From Nanosynbacter sp. (GTDB lineage: Bacteria > Patescibacteriota > Saccharimonadia > Saccharimonadales > Saccharimonadaceae): a stretch of DNA of 14,564 nt. A program made the translations under genes and the position numbers. The first letter of the stretch is position 1. Every line of letters starts with the position of its first letter. Of this stretch, positions 6,697 to 14,086 are shown piece by piece. The stretch covers positions 1 to 14,564 of the forward strand of contig JABZKC010000017.1 of the NCBI GenBank assembly GCA_015257485.1, written 5' to 3'. Below the pieces are notes generated by a model. That model saw only the letters and a program-made list of their open reading frames with translations. It ran no database searches and had not been told where the DNA came from.

Positions 6697-7365
6697 CTAG
6701 GTACAATAAATAATTGCGAGAGTTTCGGCGACACGAAAACTAGCAACTTTGGCTTGATGGGATTTTAGCCATTCATCGACAGCACGGGCGGAACCTGGTA
6801 ATTCTGGATTATTATAATCATGCACAATAATTACGCCACCTTGCGACATTTTGTCGGTAACGAGATGTAGGCTAGTTTTGATGGATTGGTATAAATCGCC
6901 ATCCAAAAAGGCGTAGGAAATTTTTTCTGGTATATCATATATGATATCAAGGTCATCGAAGAAGGCTTTCTTGATTTTAGGAAGTTTCAGTCCCATTTTC
7001 TTAAATTTTTCGATAACTTCGCGCTTGGTAACAAGTAGTTCCCCAGCCTGAAAAGCGTCACCAGCTGCCGAATTATCTTCACGGGTTTTGGCGGGAAGCC
7101 CTTCAAAAGAATCGTAGAGCCAGAGTATTTTTTGACTTGCCTGAGCGGCGTGATTTTCGGATTGAATAGGACTACCACGCCCCATCGATTCTAAAAGTTT
7201 TTGATAAAGTACAGAGGTGTCCGCCTTATAGCAGCCAAATTCTACGACGTCACCCGGCACATTATAATTTAGGATTTTAGTGAGTTCCTGCAAAAGAATT
7301 TCCGTTTCACGCGCGGTGACTTGCTGCATGTAATCCTGATTTTTGGAAAAATTTTTCGCTTTCAT
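6697..7365 (-). CDS. TylF/macrocin-O-methyltransferase-like SAM methyltransferase
   Basis: A class I SAM-dependent methyltransferase of the TylF/MycF type, whose characterised members O-methylate sugars in a metal-dependent way. Seen in the 222-aa product: motif I VVEFGCY (40-46), DSFEGLP (85-91, diagnostic of this family), LDGDLYQSIKTSL (154-166), GGVIIVHDY (176-184) with Asp183 as a likely metal ligand, and a C-terminal ARAVDEWL (193-200). There are no membrane segments. The acceptor is unknown; a surface glycan sugar is plausible. The start at 7365 has no good Shine-Dalgarno sequence, but a TAAAAT lies 11 bases upstream, implying a very short leader. The gene is 81 bases upstream of CYTH on the same strand, but CYTH has its own promoter. 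Confidence 0.88.
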   Translation of the reverse strand: MKAKNFSKNQDYMQQVTARETEILLQELTKILNYNVPGDVVEFGCYKADTSVLYQKLLESMGRGSPIQSENHAAQASQKILWLYDSFEGLPAKTREDNSAAGDAFQAGELLVTKREVIEKFKKMGLKLPKIKKAFFDDLDIIYDIPEKISYAFLDGDLYQSIKTSLHLVTDKMSQGGVIIVHDYNNPELPGSARAVDEWLKSHQAKVASFRVAETLAIIYCT

Positions 7366-7376
7366 TTGATGAATTT

Positions 7377-7382
7377 ATTTTA
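7377..7382 (-). promoter_or_regulatory. Possible -10 element of the methyltransferase gene
   Basis: TAAAAT on the minus strand, 11 bases before the ATG at 7365, implying a leader of only a few bases. No clear -35 is seen. Confidence 0.3.
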
Positions 7383-7413
7383 GATTTTTCGACTAAGTTT
7401 TAGTTAAAGAAAA

Positions 7414-8073
7414 TTACTTTTTGCGTAAGAAAAAGGCGCAAATTGTACCGCTGATGCCAGCAGAAATTATATCACCCATGGTATCGCTGACACCCGGAGC
7501 ATTGAGTTCCTGCATATTACCACCACAAAGTTGATCATAAGAAAATTCAAAACATTCCCAGGCGGCCGCGATAAAGAAAACAAAAGAAACAATGAAGAGA
7601 AAAGCGAATGCGGTGGAATATTTTTTAACTTTTATCTCGGAAGTACGTGAGGTGGAAGACGATTTTACGGTAGAATCCTTACCCTCGTAGACATTATCGA
7701 GAATTTCTTTGGCGAGAAAGGCGGAAAATACACCTGATAAGGTGTGAGCAATTTTATCATAACTTGGATAACCGAAAATAATTAGGTTTTTATACCAAGC
7801 GAGATCGATGCCAAAGACCATGGCGATAACCAAGAAGAGGCTGTAAGCAAGACGAAGCTTGGTGGAGGTATGAAGATTAATTTTTGCAATTAAATCTGGG
7901 ACGAACGGCAAGATGATTGTCACGAGATAGCTTGACAATCTATGCCAGATCACGGGATTAATAAAATGCATGATAGTGAATGCGATACCGGAAAAAGCAA
8001 TCAATAACTTAATGATTAGATTTAACCTAGCTAAATTAGAATTTTTTTGGAATTGTTTAATAAATTTTTTCAT
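7414..8073 (-). CDS. DUF2238/YjdF-like integral membrane protein
   Basis: A 219-aa polytopic membrane protein. Seen (numbering from ATG 8073): hydrophobic segments at about 18-38, 46-64, 74-92, 110-122, 154-172 and 200-215, and the polar family signature YDKIAHTLSG (105-114), WECFE (172-176) and GVSDTMGDIISA (194-205). This Asp/His...Glu...Asp pattern within membrane helices is what I associate with DUF2238/YjdF proteins, whose function is unknown. A Ser/Thr-rich loop (134-145) splits the helices. An in-frame ATG at 8127 exists, but 8073 is preferred. It sits about six bases after AAAGAG, and the upstream extension would run through the TATGTTAAAAT promoter and close to the terminator hairpin. 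The hairpin separates it from dnaK. Confidence 0.78.
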   Translation of the reverse strand: MKKFIKQFQKNSNLARLNLIIKLLIAFSGIAFTIMHFINPVIWHRLSSYLVTIILPFVPDLIAKINLHTSTKLRLAYSLFLVIAMVFGIDLAWYKNLIIFGYPSYDKIAHTLSGVFSAFLAKEILDNVYEGKDSTVKSSSTSRTSEIKVKKYSTAFAFLFIVSFVFFIAAAWECFEFSYDQLCGGNMQELNAPGVSDTMGDIISAGISGTICAFFLRKK

Positions 8074-8095
8074 AATGAACTCTTTAATTTGCTTT

Positions 8096-8105
8096 ATTTT
8101 AACAT
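8096..8105 (-). promoter_or_regulatory. Extended -10 promoter of the DUF2238-like gene
   Basis: TG-T-TAAAAT on the minus strand (hexamer 8101-8096), the same string found before ftsH. It lies 22 bases before the ATG at 8073 and immediately after the dnaK terminator hairpin. Confidence 0.4.
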
Positions 8106-8118
8106 ATATGTTGTAAAT

Positions 8119-8148
8119 ACAGAACACCCCGCCGGGGCGGGGTGCTGT
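8119..8148 (-). terminator. GC-rich hairpin after dnaK
   Basis: CACCCCGCC (8125-8133) and GGCGGGGTG (8136-8144) are exact complements, and the stem can be extended by ACAG/CTGT (8119-8122, 8145-8148) across a two-base bulge. It lies 41 bases past the dnaK stop. The T-tract is weak on both strands (TTCTGTATTT on the minus strand). It is probably the dnaK terminator, but it could also act as an RNA-stabilising hairpin. Confidence 0.65.
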
Positions 8149-8189
8149 TTAGTGCCTTAAATATTCAGAGATTTGAGAATTTAGCAGTC

Positions 8190-10073
8190 TTATTTGTCGA
8201 CAACTTCACCTTCGACTGGTTCATCTGGGTTGGTTTTGCCAGCTTCTGGGTTAGCCTGGTCGGCAGAATTAGCTTGGTAAAGTTTGGCACCGATTGGCAT
8301 TACTTTATTAGCTAATTCTTTGGCGGCTTCTTCGTATTTAGAAGCTTCAGCGTTGGTGTCTTTTAGGACTTCCTTAGCTTCTTCGACTGCCTTCTTGATG
8401 ATTTCTTTATCTTCATCAGAGATTTTATCCTTGAACTCATCAGGCATTTTTTCGTATTGATAGATAGCTTGTTCTAGGTGATTCTTAGCATCGATGGCCT
8501 CGCGCTTTTTCTTGTCTTCATCAGCGTGGAGCTCAGCATCTTTTTGAGCTTTTTCAATATCTTCTTTGGACATGTTGCCAGAGTTTTGAATAGTAATACT
8601 CTGTTCCTTGCCAGTTCCCTTGTCGCGAGCGGTAACATTTAGAATACCGTTAGCGTCGATATTGAAGGTAACTTCAATCTGAGGGACACCACGTGGAGCT
8701 GGAGCAATACCATCGAGGACGAAACGACCGAGAGATTTATTATCAGAGGCCATTTCGCGCTCACCCTGCAAGACGTGAATTTCTACCTGTGGCTGGTTAT
8801 CAGCAGCCGTGGAGAAAGTCTCAGATTTAGAGGTAGGAATCGTAGTGTTGCGGTCAATAAGCTTAGTGGAAACACCGCCCATAGTCTCGATACCGAGAGA
8901 AAGTGGAGTAACGTCGAGAAGAAGCACGTCCTTCACGTCGCCTTGAAGCACACCGCCCTGAATAGCAGCACCGACAGCCACGACCTCATCTGGGTTAACA
9001 CCTTGCATAGGTTCTTTACCGAAGAGTTCCTTAACTTTTTCGACCACAGCTGGCATACGGGTCATACCACCAACCATCACCACTTCATTGATATCGCTAG
9101 TGGAAAGCTTGGCATCCTTTAGAGCCTTGTGAACTGGGTCAGCGAGACGTTCGATGAGTGGAGAGACTAATTCTTCCATCTTTGAGCGTGTCAAAGTGTA
9201 TTCAAAGTGTTTTGGACCGTCAGAATCGGCAGAAAGGAATGGAAGGTTAATTTCGGTTTCCTTAGCGGAAGAAAGTTCCTTCTTAGCCTTTTCAGCTTCA
9301 TCTTTAATACGTTGCATGGCAGCAGCGTCTTTTTTGACATCGATACCAGATTCTTCTTTGAATTTATCACAAAGGAAGTTGACGATAAGGTTGTCAAAGT
9401 CTTCACCACCAAGGTGAGTATCACCGTTAGTAGAAAGCACTTCGAAAACACCGTCACCTAATTCAAGGATGGAAACATCGAAGGTACCACCACCAAGGTC
9501 GAAGACCACGATTTTCTCTTCGCCCTTCTTTTCGAGACCGTAAGCGAGAGCGGCGGCAGTAGGTTCATTAATAATACGCTTAACTTCAAGACCGGCGATT
9601 TTACCAGCATCTTTGGTAGCTTGGCGCTGAGAGTCGTCGAAGTAAGCAGGAACAGTAATGATAGCTTCGGTAACTTTCTCACCGAGGAAAGCTTCAGCAT
9701 CAGCTTTGATCTTGGAAAGAATCATGGCAGAGATTTCCTCTGGGGTATATTCCTTACCATCCATTTCTACGGCTACACCGTTGCCTTTTTTAACAATCTT
9801 ATATGGCATAATGTCGAGATCGCGTTGAACTTCTTTATCATCAAACTTACGACCGATCAAACGCTTAATACCATAGATGGTGTTCTTTGGGTTAGTAACA
9901 CGTTGACGTTGGGCAACTTTACCAACGAGGCGATCACCTTTTTTAGTCACAGCCACGACAGATGGGGTGGTGCGATCACCTTCAGCATTGGTAATAACTT
10001 CCGGCTTTCCGGCTACCATGTAGGCGAAAGCGGAGTTAGTTGTACCAAGATCAATACCAATAATTTTACTCAT
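8190..10073 (-). CDS. dnaK: Molecular chaperone DnaK (Hsp70)
   Basis: ATP-driven cytosolic chaperone that binds unfolded segments with its DnaJ and GrpE partners. The 627-aa product is full length. Seen: phosphate-1 motif IDLGTTNS (7-14); the actin-like ATPase motifs [11 protein letters not shown] and [11 protein letters not shown]; the interdomain linker [15 protein letters not shown]; a beta-sandwich substrate domain with conserved VLQGER; a helical lid; and an acidic tail ending [10 protein letters not shown]. An AAGGAGT ribosome binding site lies just before the ATG at 10073. The gene has its own consensus promoter with two CIRCE-like operators, so it is expected to be induced on heat or protein-folding stress through loss of HrcA binding. 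No grpE, dnaJ or hrcA flanks it here, so it appears to be transcribed alone, ending at the hairpin 8119-8148. Confidence 0.98.
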   Translation of the reverse strand: MSKIIGIDLGTTNSAFAYMVAGKPEVITNAEGDRTTPSVVAVTKKGDRLVGKVAQRQRVTNPKNTIYGIKRLIGRKFDDKEVQRDLDIMPYKIVKKGNGVAVEMDGKEYTPEEISAMILSKIKADAEAFLGEKVTEAIITVPAYFDDSQRQATKDAGKIAGLEVKRIINEPTAAALAYGLEKKGEEKIVVFDLGGGTFDVSILELGDGVFEVLSTNGDTHLGGEDFDNLIVNFLCDKFKEESGIDVKKDAAAMQRIKDEAEKAKKELSSAKETEINLPFLSADSDGPKHFEYTLTRSKMEELVSPLIERLADPVHKALKDAKLSTSDINEVVMVGGMTRMPAVVEKVKELFGKEPMQGVNPDEVVAVGAAIQGGVLQGDVKDVLLLDVTPLSLGIETMGGVSTKLIDRNTTIPTSKSETFSTAADNQPQVEIHVLQGEREMASDNKSLGRFVLDGIAPAPRGVPQIEVTFNIDANGILNVTARDKGTGKEQSITIQNSGNMSKEDIEKAQKDAELHADEDKKKREAIDAKNHLEQAIYQYEKMPDEFKDKISDEDKEIIKKAVEEAKEVLKDTNAEASKYEEAAKELANKVMPIGAKLYQANSADQANPEAGKTNPDEPVEGEVVDK

Positions 10074-10095
10074 AAATACTCCTTGTTTATTATTT

Positions 10096-10122
10096 TTGGC
10101 ACTTTAGCGGTTATTCTGCTAA
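10096..10122 (-). promoter_or_regulatory. Second, degenerate CIRCE-like operator in the dnaK leader
   Basis: Plus strand TTGGCACTT-N9-TTCTGCTAA. It shares TTGGCACT and CTGCTAA, at identical spacing, with the stronger element at 10143-10169, and matches the CIRCE consensus at 13 of 18 arm positions. It lies just downstream of the predicted transcription start, where a bound repressor would block elongation or initiation. Confidence 0.5.
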
Positions 10123-10131
10123 TTTGTCTTA

Positions 10132-10160
10132 AGTATAGCTAATTGGCACTCTAATGTCAA
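10132..10160 (-). promoter_or_regulatory. dnaK promoter
   Basis: On the minus strand, TTGACA (10160-10155), a 17-base spacer and TATACT (10137-10132), close to the housekeeping sigma consensus. Predicted start near 10125, giving a leader of about 50 bases. The -35 lies inside the upstream CIRCE element, in its nine-base spacer. Confidence 0.8.
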
Positions 10161-10169
10161 GACTGCTAA
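10143..10169 (-). promoter_or_regulatory. CIRCE operator (HrcA site) of dnaK
   Basis: Plus strand TTGGCACTC-N9-GACTGCTAA against the consensus TTAGCACTC-N9-GAGTGCTAA, 16 of 18 arm positions. It overlaps the dnaK -35, so HrcA binding would exclude RNA polymerase. hrcA itself is not in the window. Confidence 0.85.
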
Positions 10170-10225
10170 TTATTAAATTAACAGGGGTGGATGAGAAAAA
10201 TTAAAAAGATTTTTGAGATTTTTGC

Positions 10226-11389
10226 CTATTTTTTGATGAAAATTTTCTTTACAAATTCGATTAATTCGACCCGGAATTGAAAAAGTAGAAGACCGATGCC
10301 AGCTACCGAAGAGCCGATAATTGCCGTAGAGCCGTTAAATTGTTTGGGTGATTTTTCGGGATCGCCAGTTTTTGGTACCTCAAGTTTATCGGTGGCACCA
10401 GTATTGGCCTTTTGCTTGCGACAGCGATGTGTCTCAGGATTACGTTCATACCCCTCTTTGCAAGGCGCAGGAGTTTTTTCGTCTTTTGAGTCAATCTTCT
10501 TACAACGATTAGTAGCTGGATTTAGCTCCTTGCCTTCACCACAAGTTTTAGGCGTCTTTGGTACTGGAATTTTTACGCAACGACCGCTCTTTGGGCTGAT
10601 TGTTTTACCCACTTCGCATGGTTTCTTTGCATTTCCTGCAGGACTAATCTTTTTACAACGATGCGTCTGAGGATTAAGGTAATAGCCTGTCTTGCAGATC
10701 TTTGGTTGATTTTCATGAGAATTCTCCTTATTACAGCGATGAGTAGCTTGATTTAGATAATATCCAGGTTTGCATTGTTTGGGAGTATTTGGTTTTGGCG
10801 TGACGATTTTATTACAACGATGAGTTTCCTGATTCCTAATATAGCCAGGCTTACAGGGTTTATTCACAGTATTTTCAGTTGGCTTAGGCTGATTAGGCTT
10901 AGTAGGCTTAGTAGGCTTTGGTTGTTTAGGTTGTTTAGGTTGTTTCTGAGGGGTTTTTGGCTCTATAGGCTTTCCTGGCTCTTGTGGCTTTTTCGGTTTC
11001 TTTTTGTGACGTTCATCATAGGTTTTTATGCAACGATTAGTTAGAGGGTTACGAATTTTCCCTTCTGGACAGGGTTTAGGGTCCGGCAAAACACTGCGAT
11101 GTTCGGCATCGGTTGGTGCCTCGGCGAGGATAATTTCGGTCTTAGAATTCCCCGTCAGAGAGCCGAGGCTGGCAGATCCAAGTAGCTCGGCTCTCTGTGG
11201 AACTTTACCGATATTATAATAATTTTGGGGACCTCCATCTCTTTTCAGACTTAAAGGATTCCAGGCGTCATCCTTTTTGGCGCTGGAAAAATCTAAAAAT
11301 AAGATGGACAAAAATAATAAAAATAGGCCAGCGGTGAAACAACACATAATTGGTTTTTCTGGTCGCTTTCTGAATTGTACTTTTTTCAT
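10226..11389 (-). CDS. Wall-anchored surface protein with seven two-cysteine modules
   Basis: Secreted protein of 387 aa (numbering from ATG 11389). Seen: a basic N-terminus and a hydrophobic signal segment (about 14-34), then seven copies of C-x2-G-x3-[NS]-x2-[TS]-x-R-C: C107-C120, then C179-C192, C206-C219, C232-C245, C258-C271, C283-C296 and C310-C323. The last six repeat every 25-27 residues. A Pro/Lys/Gln-rich linker (about 128-178) separates module 1 from the rest. The C-terminus has VPKTG (338-342), a hydrophobic segment (355-371) and a basic end (KKIFIKK), which is a sortase sorting signal with Val in place of Leu. The modules resemble the 2-cysteine adaptor domain (2C_adapt) that I know from large DNA viruses. 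The function, perhaps host or surface binding, is inferred. ATG 11389 is preferred over the in-frame 11419 because a GAGG ribosome site precedes it. Confidence 0.85.
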   Translation of the reverse strand: MKKVQFRKRPEKPIMCCFTAGLFLLFLSILFLDFSSAKKDDAWNPLSLKRDGGPQNYYNIGKVPQRAELLGSASLGSLTGNSKTEIILAEAPTDAEHRSVLPDPKPCPEGKIRNPLTNRCIKTYDERHKKKPKKPQEPGKPIEPKTPQKQPKQPKQPKPTKPTKPNQPKPTENTVNKPCKPGYIRNQETHRCNKIVTPKPNTPKQCKPGYYLNQATHRCNKENSHENQPKICKTGYYLNPQTHRCKKISPAGNAKKPCEVGKTISPKSGRCVKIPVPKTPKTCGEGKELNPATNRCKKIDSKDEKTPAPCKEGYERNPETHRCRKQKANTGATDKLEVPKTGDPEKSPKQFNGSTAIIGSSVAGIGLLLFQFRVELIEFVKKIFIKK

Positions 11390-11503
11390 ATTTACCTCAC
11401 TTAATTTGTTTGACTGCAATTTAGCAAGTTTAAGAAAAAAGGAGAAGCATAAGCGGAAAGATTTTTGATTTTACAGATAGAAAGAAGCCTTAAAAATTTT
11501 TAA

Positions 11504-11566
11504 CATAAGCAAGTTATAAATTGTCATAAGCAAGATATGATTGACCATGAGCATGATATAATATAG
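11504..11566 (+). repeat. Three phased 21-bp direct repeats upstream of the membrane-protein operon
   Basis: CATAAGCAAG-TTAT at 11504, CATAAGCAAG-ATAT at 11525 and CATGAGCATG-ATAT at 11546, exactly 21 bases apart (two helical turns). The third copy contains the TATAAT of the operon promoter. Looser matches (AGCAAGTTTAA at 11423, CATAAGC at 11448) lie further left, towards the divergent surface-protein gene. The layout suggests a repeated operator, but the binding protein is unknown. Confidence 0.7.
11557..11562 (+). promoter_or_regulatory. -10 element of the membrane-protein/flavoprotein operon
   Basis: A perfect TATAAT ending eight bases before the ATG at 11571. No Shine-Dalgarno sequence precedes that ATG, so the first cistron is probably leaderless or nearly so. 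No good -35 is seen at 16-18 bases; the 21-bp repeats occupy that place, consistent with an activator-dependent or repeat-controlled promoter. Confidence 0.5.
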
Positions 11567-11570
11567 CTAA

Positions 11571-12281
11571 ATGGAGGTTCAAACTTTACTATTGACTTTT
11601 GGGGTGATAATTTTGAGCGCCCTGGCTCAGTCTTCCATGCAGTTAAGCACGGGAGTATTTCTTTTGCTGTACCGAGAAAGTGCCGGAAGGTACTTGAAAA
11701 AGAAAACGAAAAATCTTCTTTCAAATTACATCGTAGGTTACATCTTTTTAACAAGTTTACTCCTAACCTCAATCTGTTATGCCCTAATGGTATTATTTGG
11801 TGGCAATCTAACCATCCTGTGTTTGACGATTTTAATTTGTTTGATTTTTAGTCTTGCAATTTGTGTGTGGTTCTTCTACTATAAAACTAACAGATCCACG
11901 GAACTTTGGTTGCCAAAGTCAATCATCCGATACATCCGCAAACGCGCGGCAAATTCATCTAGTAATATTGAGGCCTTTTCGCTAGGTGTTTTGTCGGTGG
12001 TAGCGGAATTACCATTCATTCTAGCTTTAATGTTGGTTTCAGCCGATAGTTTTTTGAAGCTTCCTGCACTTTGGCAGATTGTAATGATTTTAACCTATAC
12101 GGCGATTTCAGTGATGCCACTAGTAGTGTTGAAGCTAAGCATTCGCCATGGCAAAACAGCTGCGGAAATTCAAAAGTGGCGTTTAGATAATTTGGATTTT
12201 ACAAAACTAATCTCGAGCATCCTTTTCATTACTTTAGGACTTTTTCTGATCGCTTTTAAATTAGTGGCAGGAGGTTTTTAG
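11571..12281 (+). CDS. Polytopic membrane protein, six predicted helices
   Basis: A 236-aa integral membrane protein with hydrophobic segments at about 5-33, 53-78, 80-104, 133-159, 166-189 and 213-235, and basic loops (35-49, 115-127). The segment EAFSLGVLSVVAELPFI (134-150) resembles the glycine/proline-kinked helix of LysE/DsbD/GAP-type transporters (AFxLG...P). The cysteine that thiol transporters of the CcdA/DsbD type carry next to that proline is absent. The fold assignment is therefore tentative and the substrate unknown. It is the first gene of an operon with an 85-aa protein and an FAD/NAD oxidoreductase. Its TAG overlaps the next GTG start by one base. Transcription starts at a TATAAT eight bases upstream, within phased 21-bp repeats. 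Confidence 0.78.
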   Translation: MEVQTLLLTFGVIILSALAQSSMQLSTGVFLLLYRESAGRYLKKKTKNLLSNYIVGYIFLTSLLLTSICYALMVLFGGNLTILCLTILICLIFSLAICVWFFYYKTNRSTELWLPKSIIRYIRKRAANSSSNIEAFSLGVLSVVAELPFILALMLVSADSFLKLPALWQIVMILTYTAISVMPLVVLKLSIRHGKTAAEIQKWRLDNLDFTKLISSILFITLGLFLIAFKLVAGGF

Positions 12282-12538
12282 TGCGTAAGAAAAATAGCGA
12301 AAATCTACCAGTAACAGATAAGTTAATTAAAAAGATCTTAAAGACAGAATGTAAAATTGAGAATATTCCAGAACTAGATGCGCAAACTGTCGAGTTTATC
12401 GTAAAAAAAGTAGTGGCTTGGGCGGAGAAAAAAACCATTGTGACCCAAAGCGAATTCGATAAAAAATTAGCGAACGAGGTAAAAAAGTTTAATACTGATT
12501 TGGGGTTCATGATTGAGCAAAGAAACAAACTGGTTTAG
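12281..12538 (+). CDS. Small hypothetical protein (85 aa), GTG start
   Basis: A charged, helical soluble protein that I do not recognise. It begins MRKKNSENLPVTDKLIKK. A predicted long helix (about 34-72, DAQTVEFIVKKVVAWAEKK and following) is rich in Lys and Glu and may be a short coiled coil. It has one cysteine (Cys24) and no membrane segment. The start is a GTG at 12281 that shares its G with the preceding TAG stop. A textbook AGGAGG (12269-12274) lies six bases before it, which fixes the start. The next gene begins 13 bases after its stop. Its position between a membrane protein and a flavoprotein suggests an accessory subunit or linker, but this is inference. Confidence 0.75.
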   Translation: MRKKNSENLPVTDKLIKKILKTECKIENIPELDAQTVEFIVKKVVAWAEKKTIVTQSEFDKKLANEVKKFNTDLGFMIEQRNKLV

Positions 12539-12551
12539 AGAAGGATGAATG

Positions 12552-13964
12552 ATGAGTGAAAAATTTGATTATGATTTGATAATTATTGGTAGCGGTGCAG
12601 CAGGAATGTCGGCAGCAAGAGCGGCGGCAGCTAGTAATATTCGCGTAGCAATCATCGAGAATGAATTGGTTGGTAGTAAATCCGATATTTATCGCGTAGC
12701 GCAACTTTCAGCTTCCGATATTGCAGACCAATATTACGAGGCGAAGAAGTTTTTGCAGCTAAGTAATAATCAAGACACGCTAACTTATAATTACCCTTCC
12801 CTCTTCGAAACCATTCAAAAGCGGGTGAAAAAATATATCTTAGCCAAGAAAAAATCTTTCATTAATTTTAAGATCGATTTAATTCATGGTGATGCGCATT
12901 TTATTTCACCTTACGAGGTAGCCGTAGCAAATAAACGGTATTCAGCGAAACGCTTCCTCGTCTGCACCGGCAGAAGTATGAATCTTAGTGCGATTTCAGG
13001 GGTTGAAACTACGAATTATTATTTGCCGGAAGATATTTTCATGCGCGTGAAAAAATTACCAAAAATCGTTTTAGTAGTGGGCGCCGGAAAGAAAGGAATT
13101 GAAACTGCGGAATACCTAGCAAAGATGGGATGCAAGGTAATTGTGACAGAAAAAGAAGATACAATTCTAGAAGGTTACGATAAAGAAGCGGTAGAGGTAG
13201 TAACTAATAAATTGATGTCAGGACTAAAAATTAAGATTCTCACCAATACAAAGGTCGTGGCAATTCAGAAGGACAAAAATGAAACGGTCTCAAATGGACG
13301 TCGAGTAGCCACTGTAAAGGTAACAATGAAGCGCGGCGCCGATGAGAAGACGGTGCGGGTAGAAGCGATAGTTTTTGCGATTAATAATCGTCCAAACGTC
13401 GAACTCGGTCTGGAAAATGCAGGGATTAAATTCAGCGAACGAGGGATCGTCGTGAATGATCAGCTCGAAACCAGTGTGAGTCATATTTTTGCGGCCGGAG
13501 ATGTGGTAGCAAATCCAATTAAGCAGTCCGTTGGTTATTCGACAGAAAAAGCGGCTTATGAAGGAACACTAGCGGTAAACAATATCTTAAAGCGTAATAA
13601 GCTAACTTTAACTTATCGCCATTTCTCTACCGTACTAAACACCACACCAAAAATTGTGACGGTAGGGTTGACGGAAAAAGATTGTTTATCACGTGGTATT
13701 AAATGTAAGATTGTGATTGTACCAGAAATCGAAACCACTCATTCCCTAATTGCGGGAGAGAAACTAGGATTTTTGAAGTTAATTTGCGACAAAGATAAGA
13801 AACTTCTAGGTGCGACAATCGTAGCCAAGAATGCCGACCTTGCAGTAATGGAGATTGTGGCTGGCATGTATGGCGATTTAACACTCTTGGAACACGCTTC
13901 AATGCCACATATTAATGAGAGCTTCTCGGATATCGTGAGGTTAGCTGCCAAGAATTTAATGTAA
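12552..13964 (+). CDS. FAD/NAD(P) oxidoreductase of the dihydrolipoamide dehydrogenase fold, redox cysteines absent
   Basis: A 470-aa flavoprotein with the full pyridine-nucleotide-disulfide reductase layout: N-terminal FAD site GSGAAG (13-18), NAD(P) site VVGAGKKGIE (175-184), second FAD motif IFAAGDVV (312-319) and C-terminal dimerisation domain (about 358-470). The redox CxxxxC that should follow the first FAD motif is missing. Residues 35-60 (around ENELVGSKSD) contain no cysteine. The C-terminal HPTLSE-type motif reads MPHINE (451-456), so the active-site His position is Met. It should still bind FAD and pyridine nucleotide but cannot perform dithiol chemistry; transhydrogenase- or quinone-type activity is possible. 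ATG 12552 is preferred over 12549 because AAGGA (12541-12545) then sits six bases away. It is the last gene of the membrane-protein operon. Confidence 0.9.
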   Translation: MSEKFDYDLIIIGSGAAGMSAARAAAASNIRVAIIENELVGSKSDIYRVAQLSASDIADQYYEAKKFLQLSNNQDTLTYNYPSLFETIQKRVKKYILAKKKSFINFKIDLIHGDAHFISPYEVAVANKRYSAKRFLVCTGRSMNLSAISGVETTNYYLPEDIFMRVKKLPKIVLVVGAGKKGIETAEYLAKMGCKVIVTEKEDTILEGYDKEAVEVVTNKLMSGLKIKILTNTKVVAIQKDKNETVSNGRRVATVKVTMKRGADEKTVRVEAIVFAINNRPNVELGLENAGIKFSERGIVVNDQLETSVSHIFAAGDVVANPIKQSVGYSTEKAAYEGTLAVNNILKRNKLTLTYRHFSTVLNTTPKIVTVGLTEKDCLSRGIKCKIVIVPEIETTHSLIAGEKLGFLKLICDKDKKLLGATIVAKNADLAVMEIVAGMYGDLTLLEHASMPHINESFSDIVRLAAKNLM

Positions 13965-14058
13965 GACTCATGCCTACAGGTAGGATAAACTATAGGCGGA
14001 GATAAAAAACTGTGGCTTTCATTTTGATATTTAAAATACCAAAATTAGGAGTTTACAT

Positions 14059-14080
14059 AAAAAAAGAACCTGATGGTTCT
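14059..14080 (-). terminator. Rho-independent terminator of the initiator tRNA
   Basis: On the minus strand, AGAACC-ATCA-GGTTCT followed by a run of seven T (counting the last stem base), seven bases after the tRNA CCA end. It is a compact, perfect six-pair stem with a U-tract in the correct orientation. Confidence 0.85.
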
Positions 14081-14086
14081 AAAACT

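Noticed and set aside
8074..8127. Longer start (ATG 8127) for the DUF2238-like protein
   Set aside because: The added residues would be encoded by the promoter -10 region and run up to the dnaK terminator hairpin. ATG 8073 has a better ribosome site.
9621..10142. Plus-strand 173-codon frame opposite the dnaK 5' end
   Set aside because: It runs through the dnaK promoter and CIRCE sites on the other strand and has no motif of its own.
10296..11044. Plus-strand open frames opposite the surface protein, some hydrophobic (Leu/Arg/Trp repeats)
   Set aside because: They are produced by the repetitive Pro/Lys-rich and Cys-module codons read in reverse, and have no start signals.
13970..14000. Small inverted repeat CCTAC-AG-GTAGG after the oxidoreductase as a terminator
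   Set aside because: The loop would be two bases and no T-run follows, so a terminator function cannot be supported.
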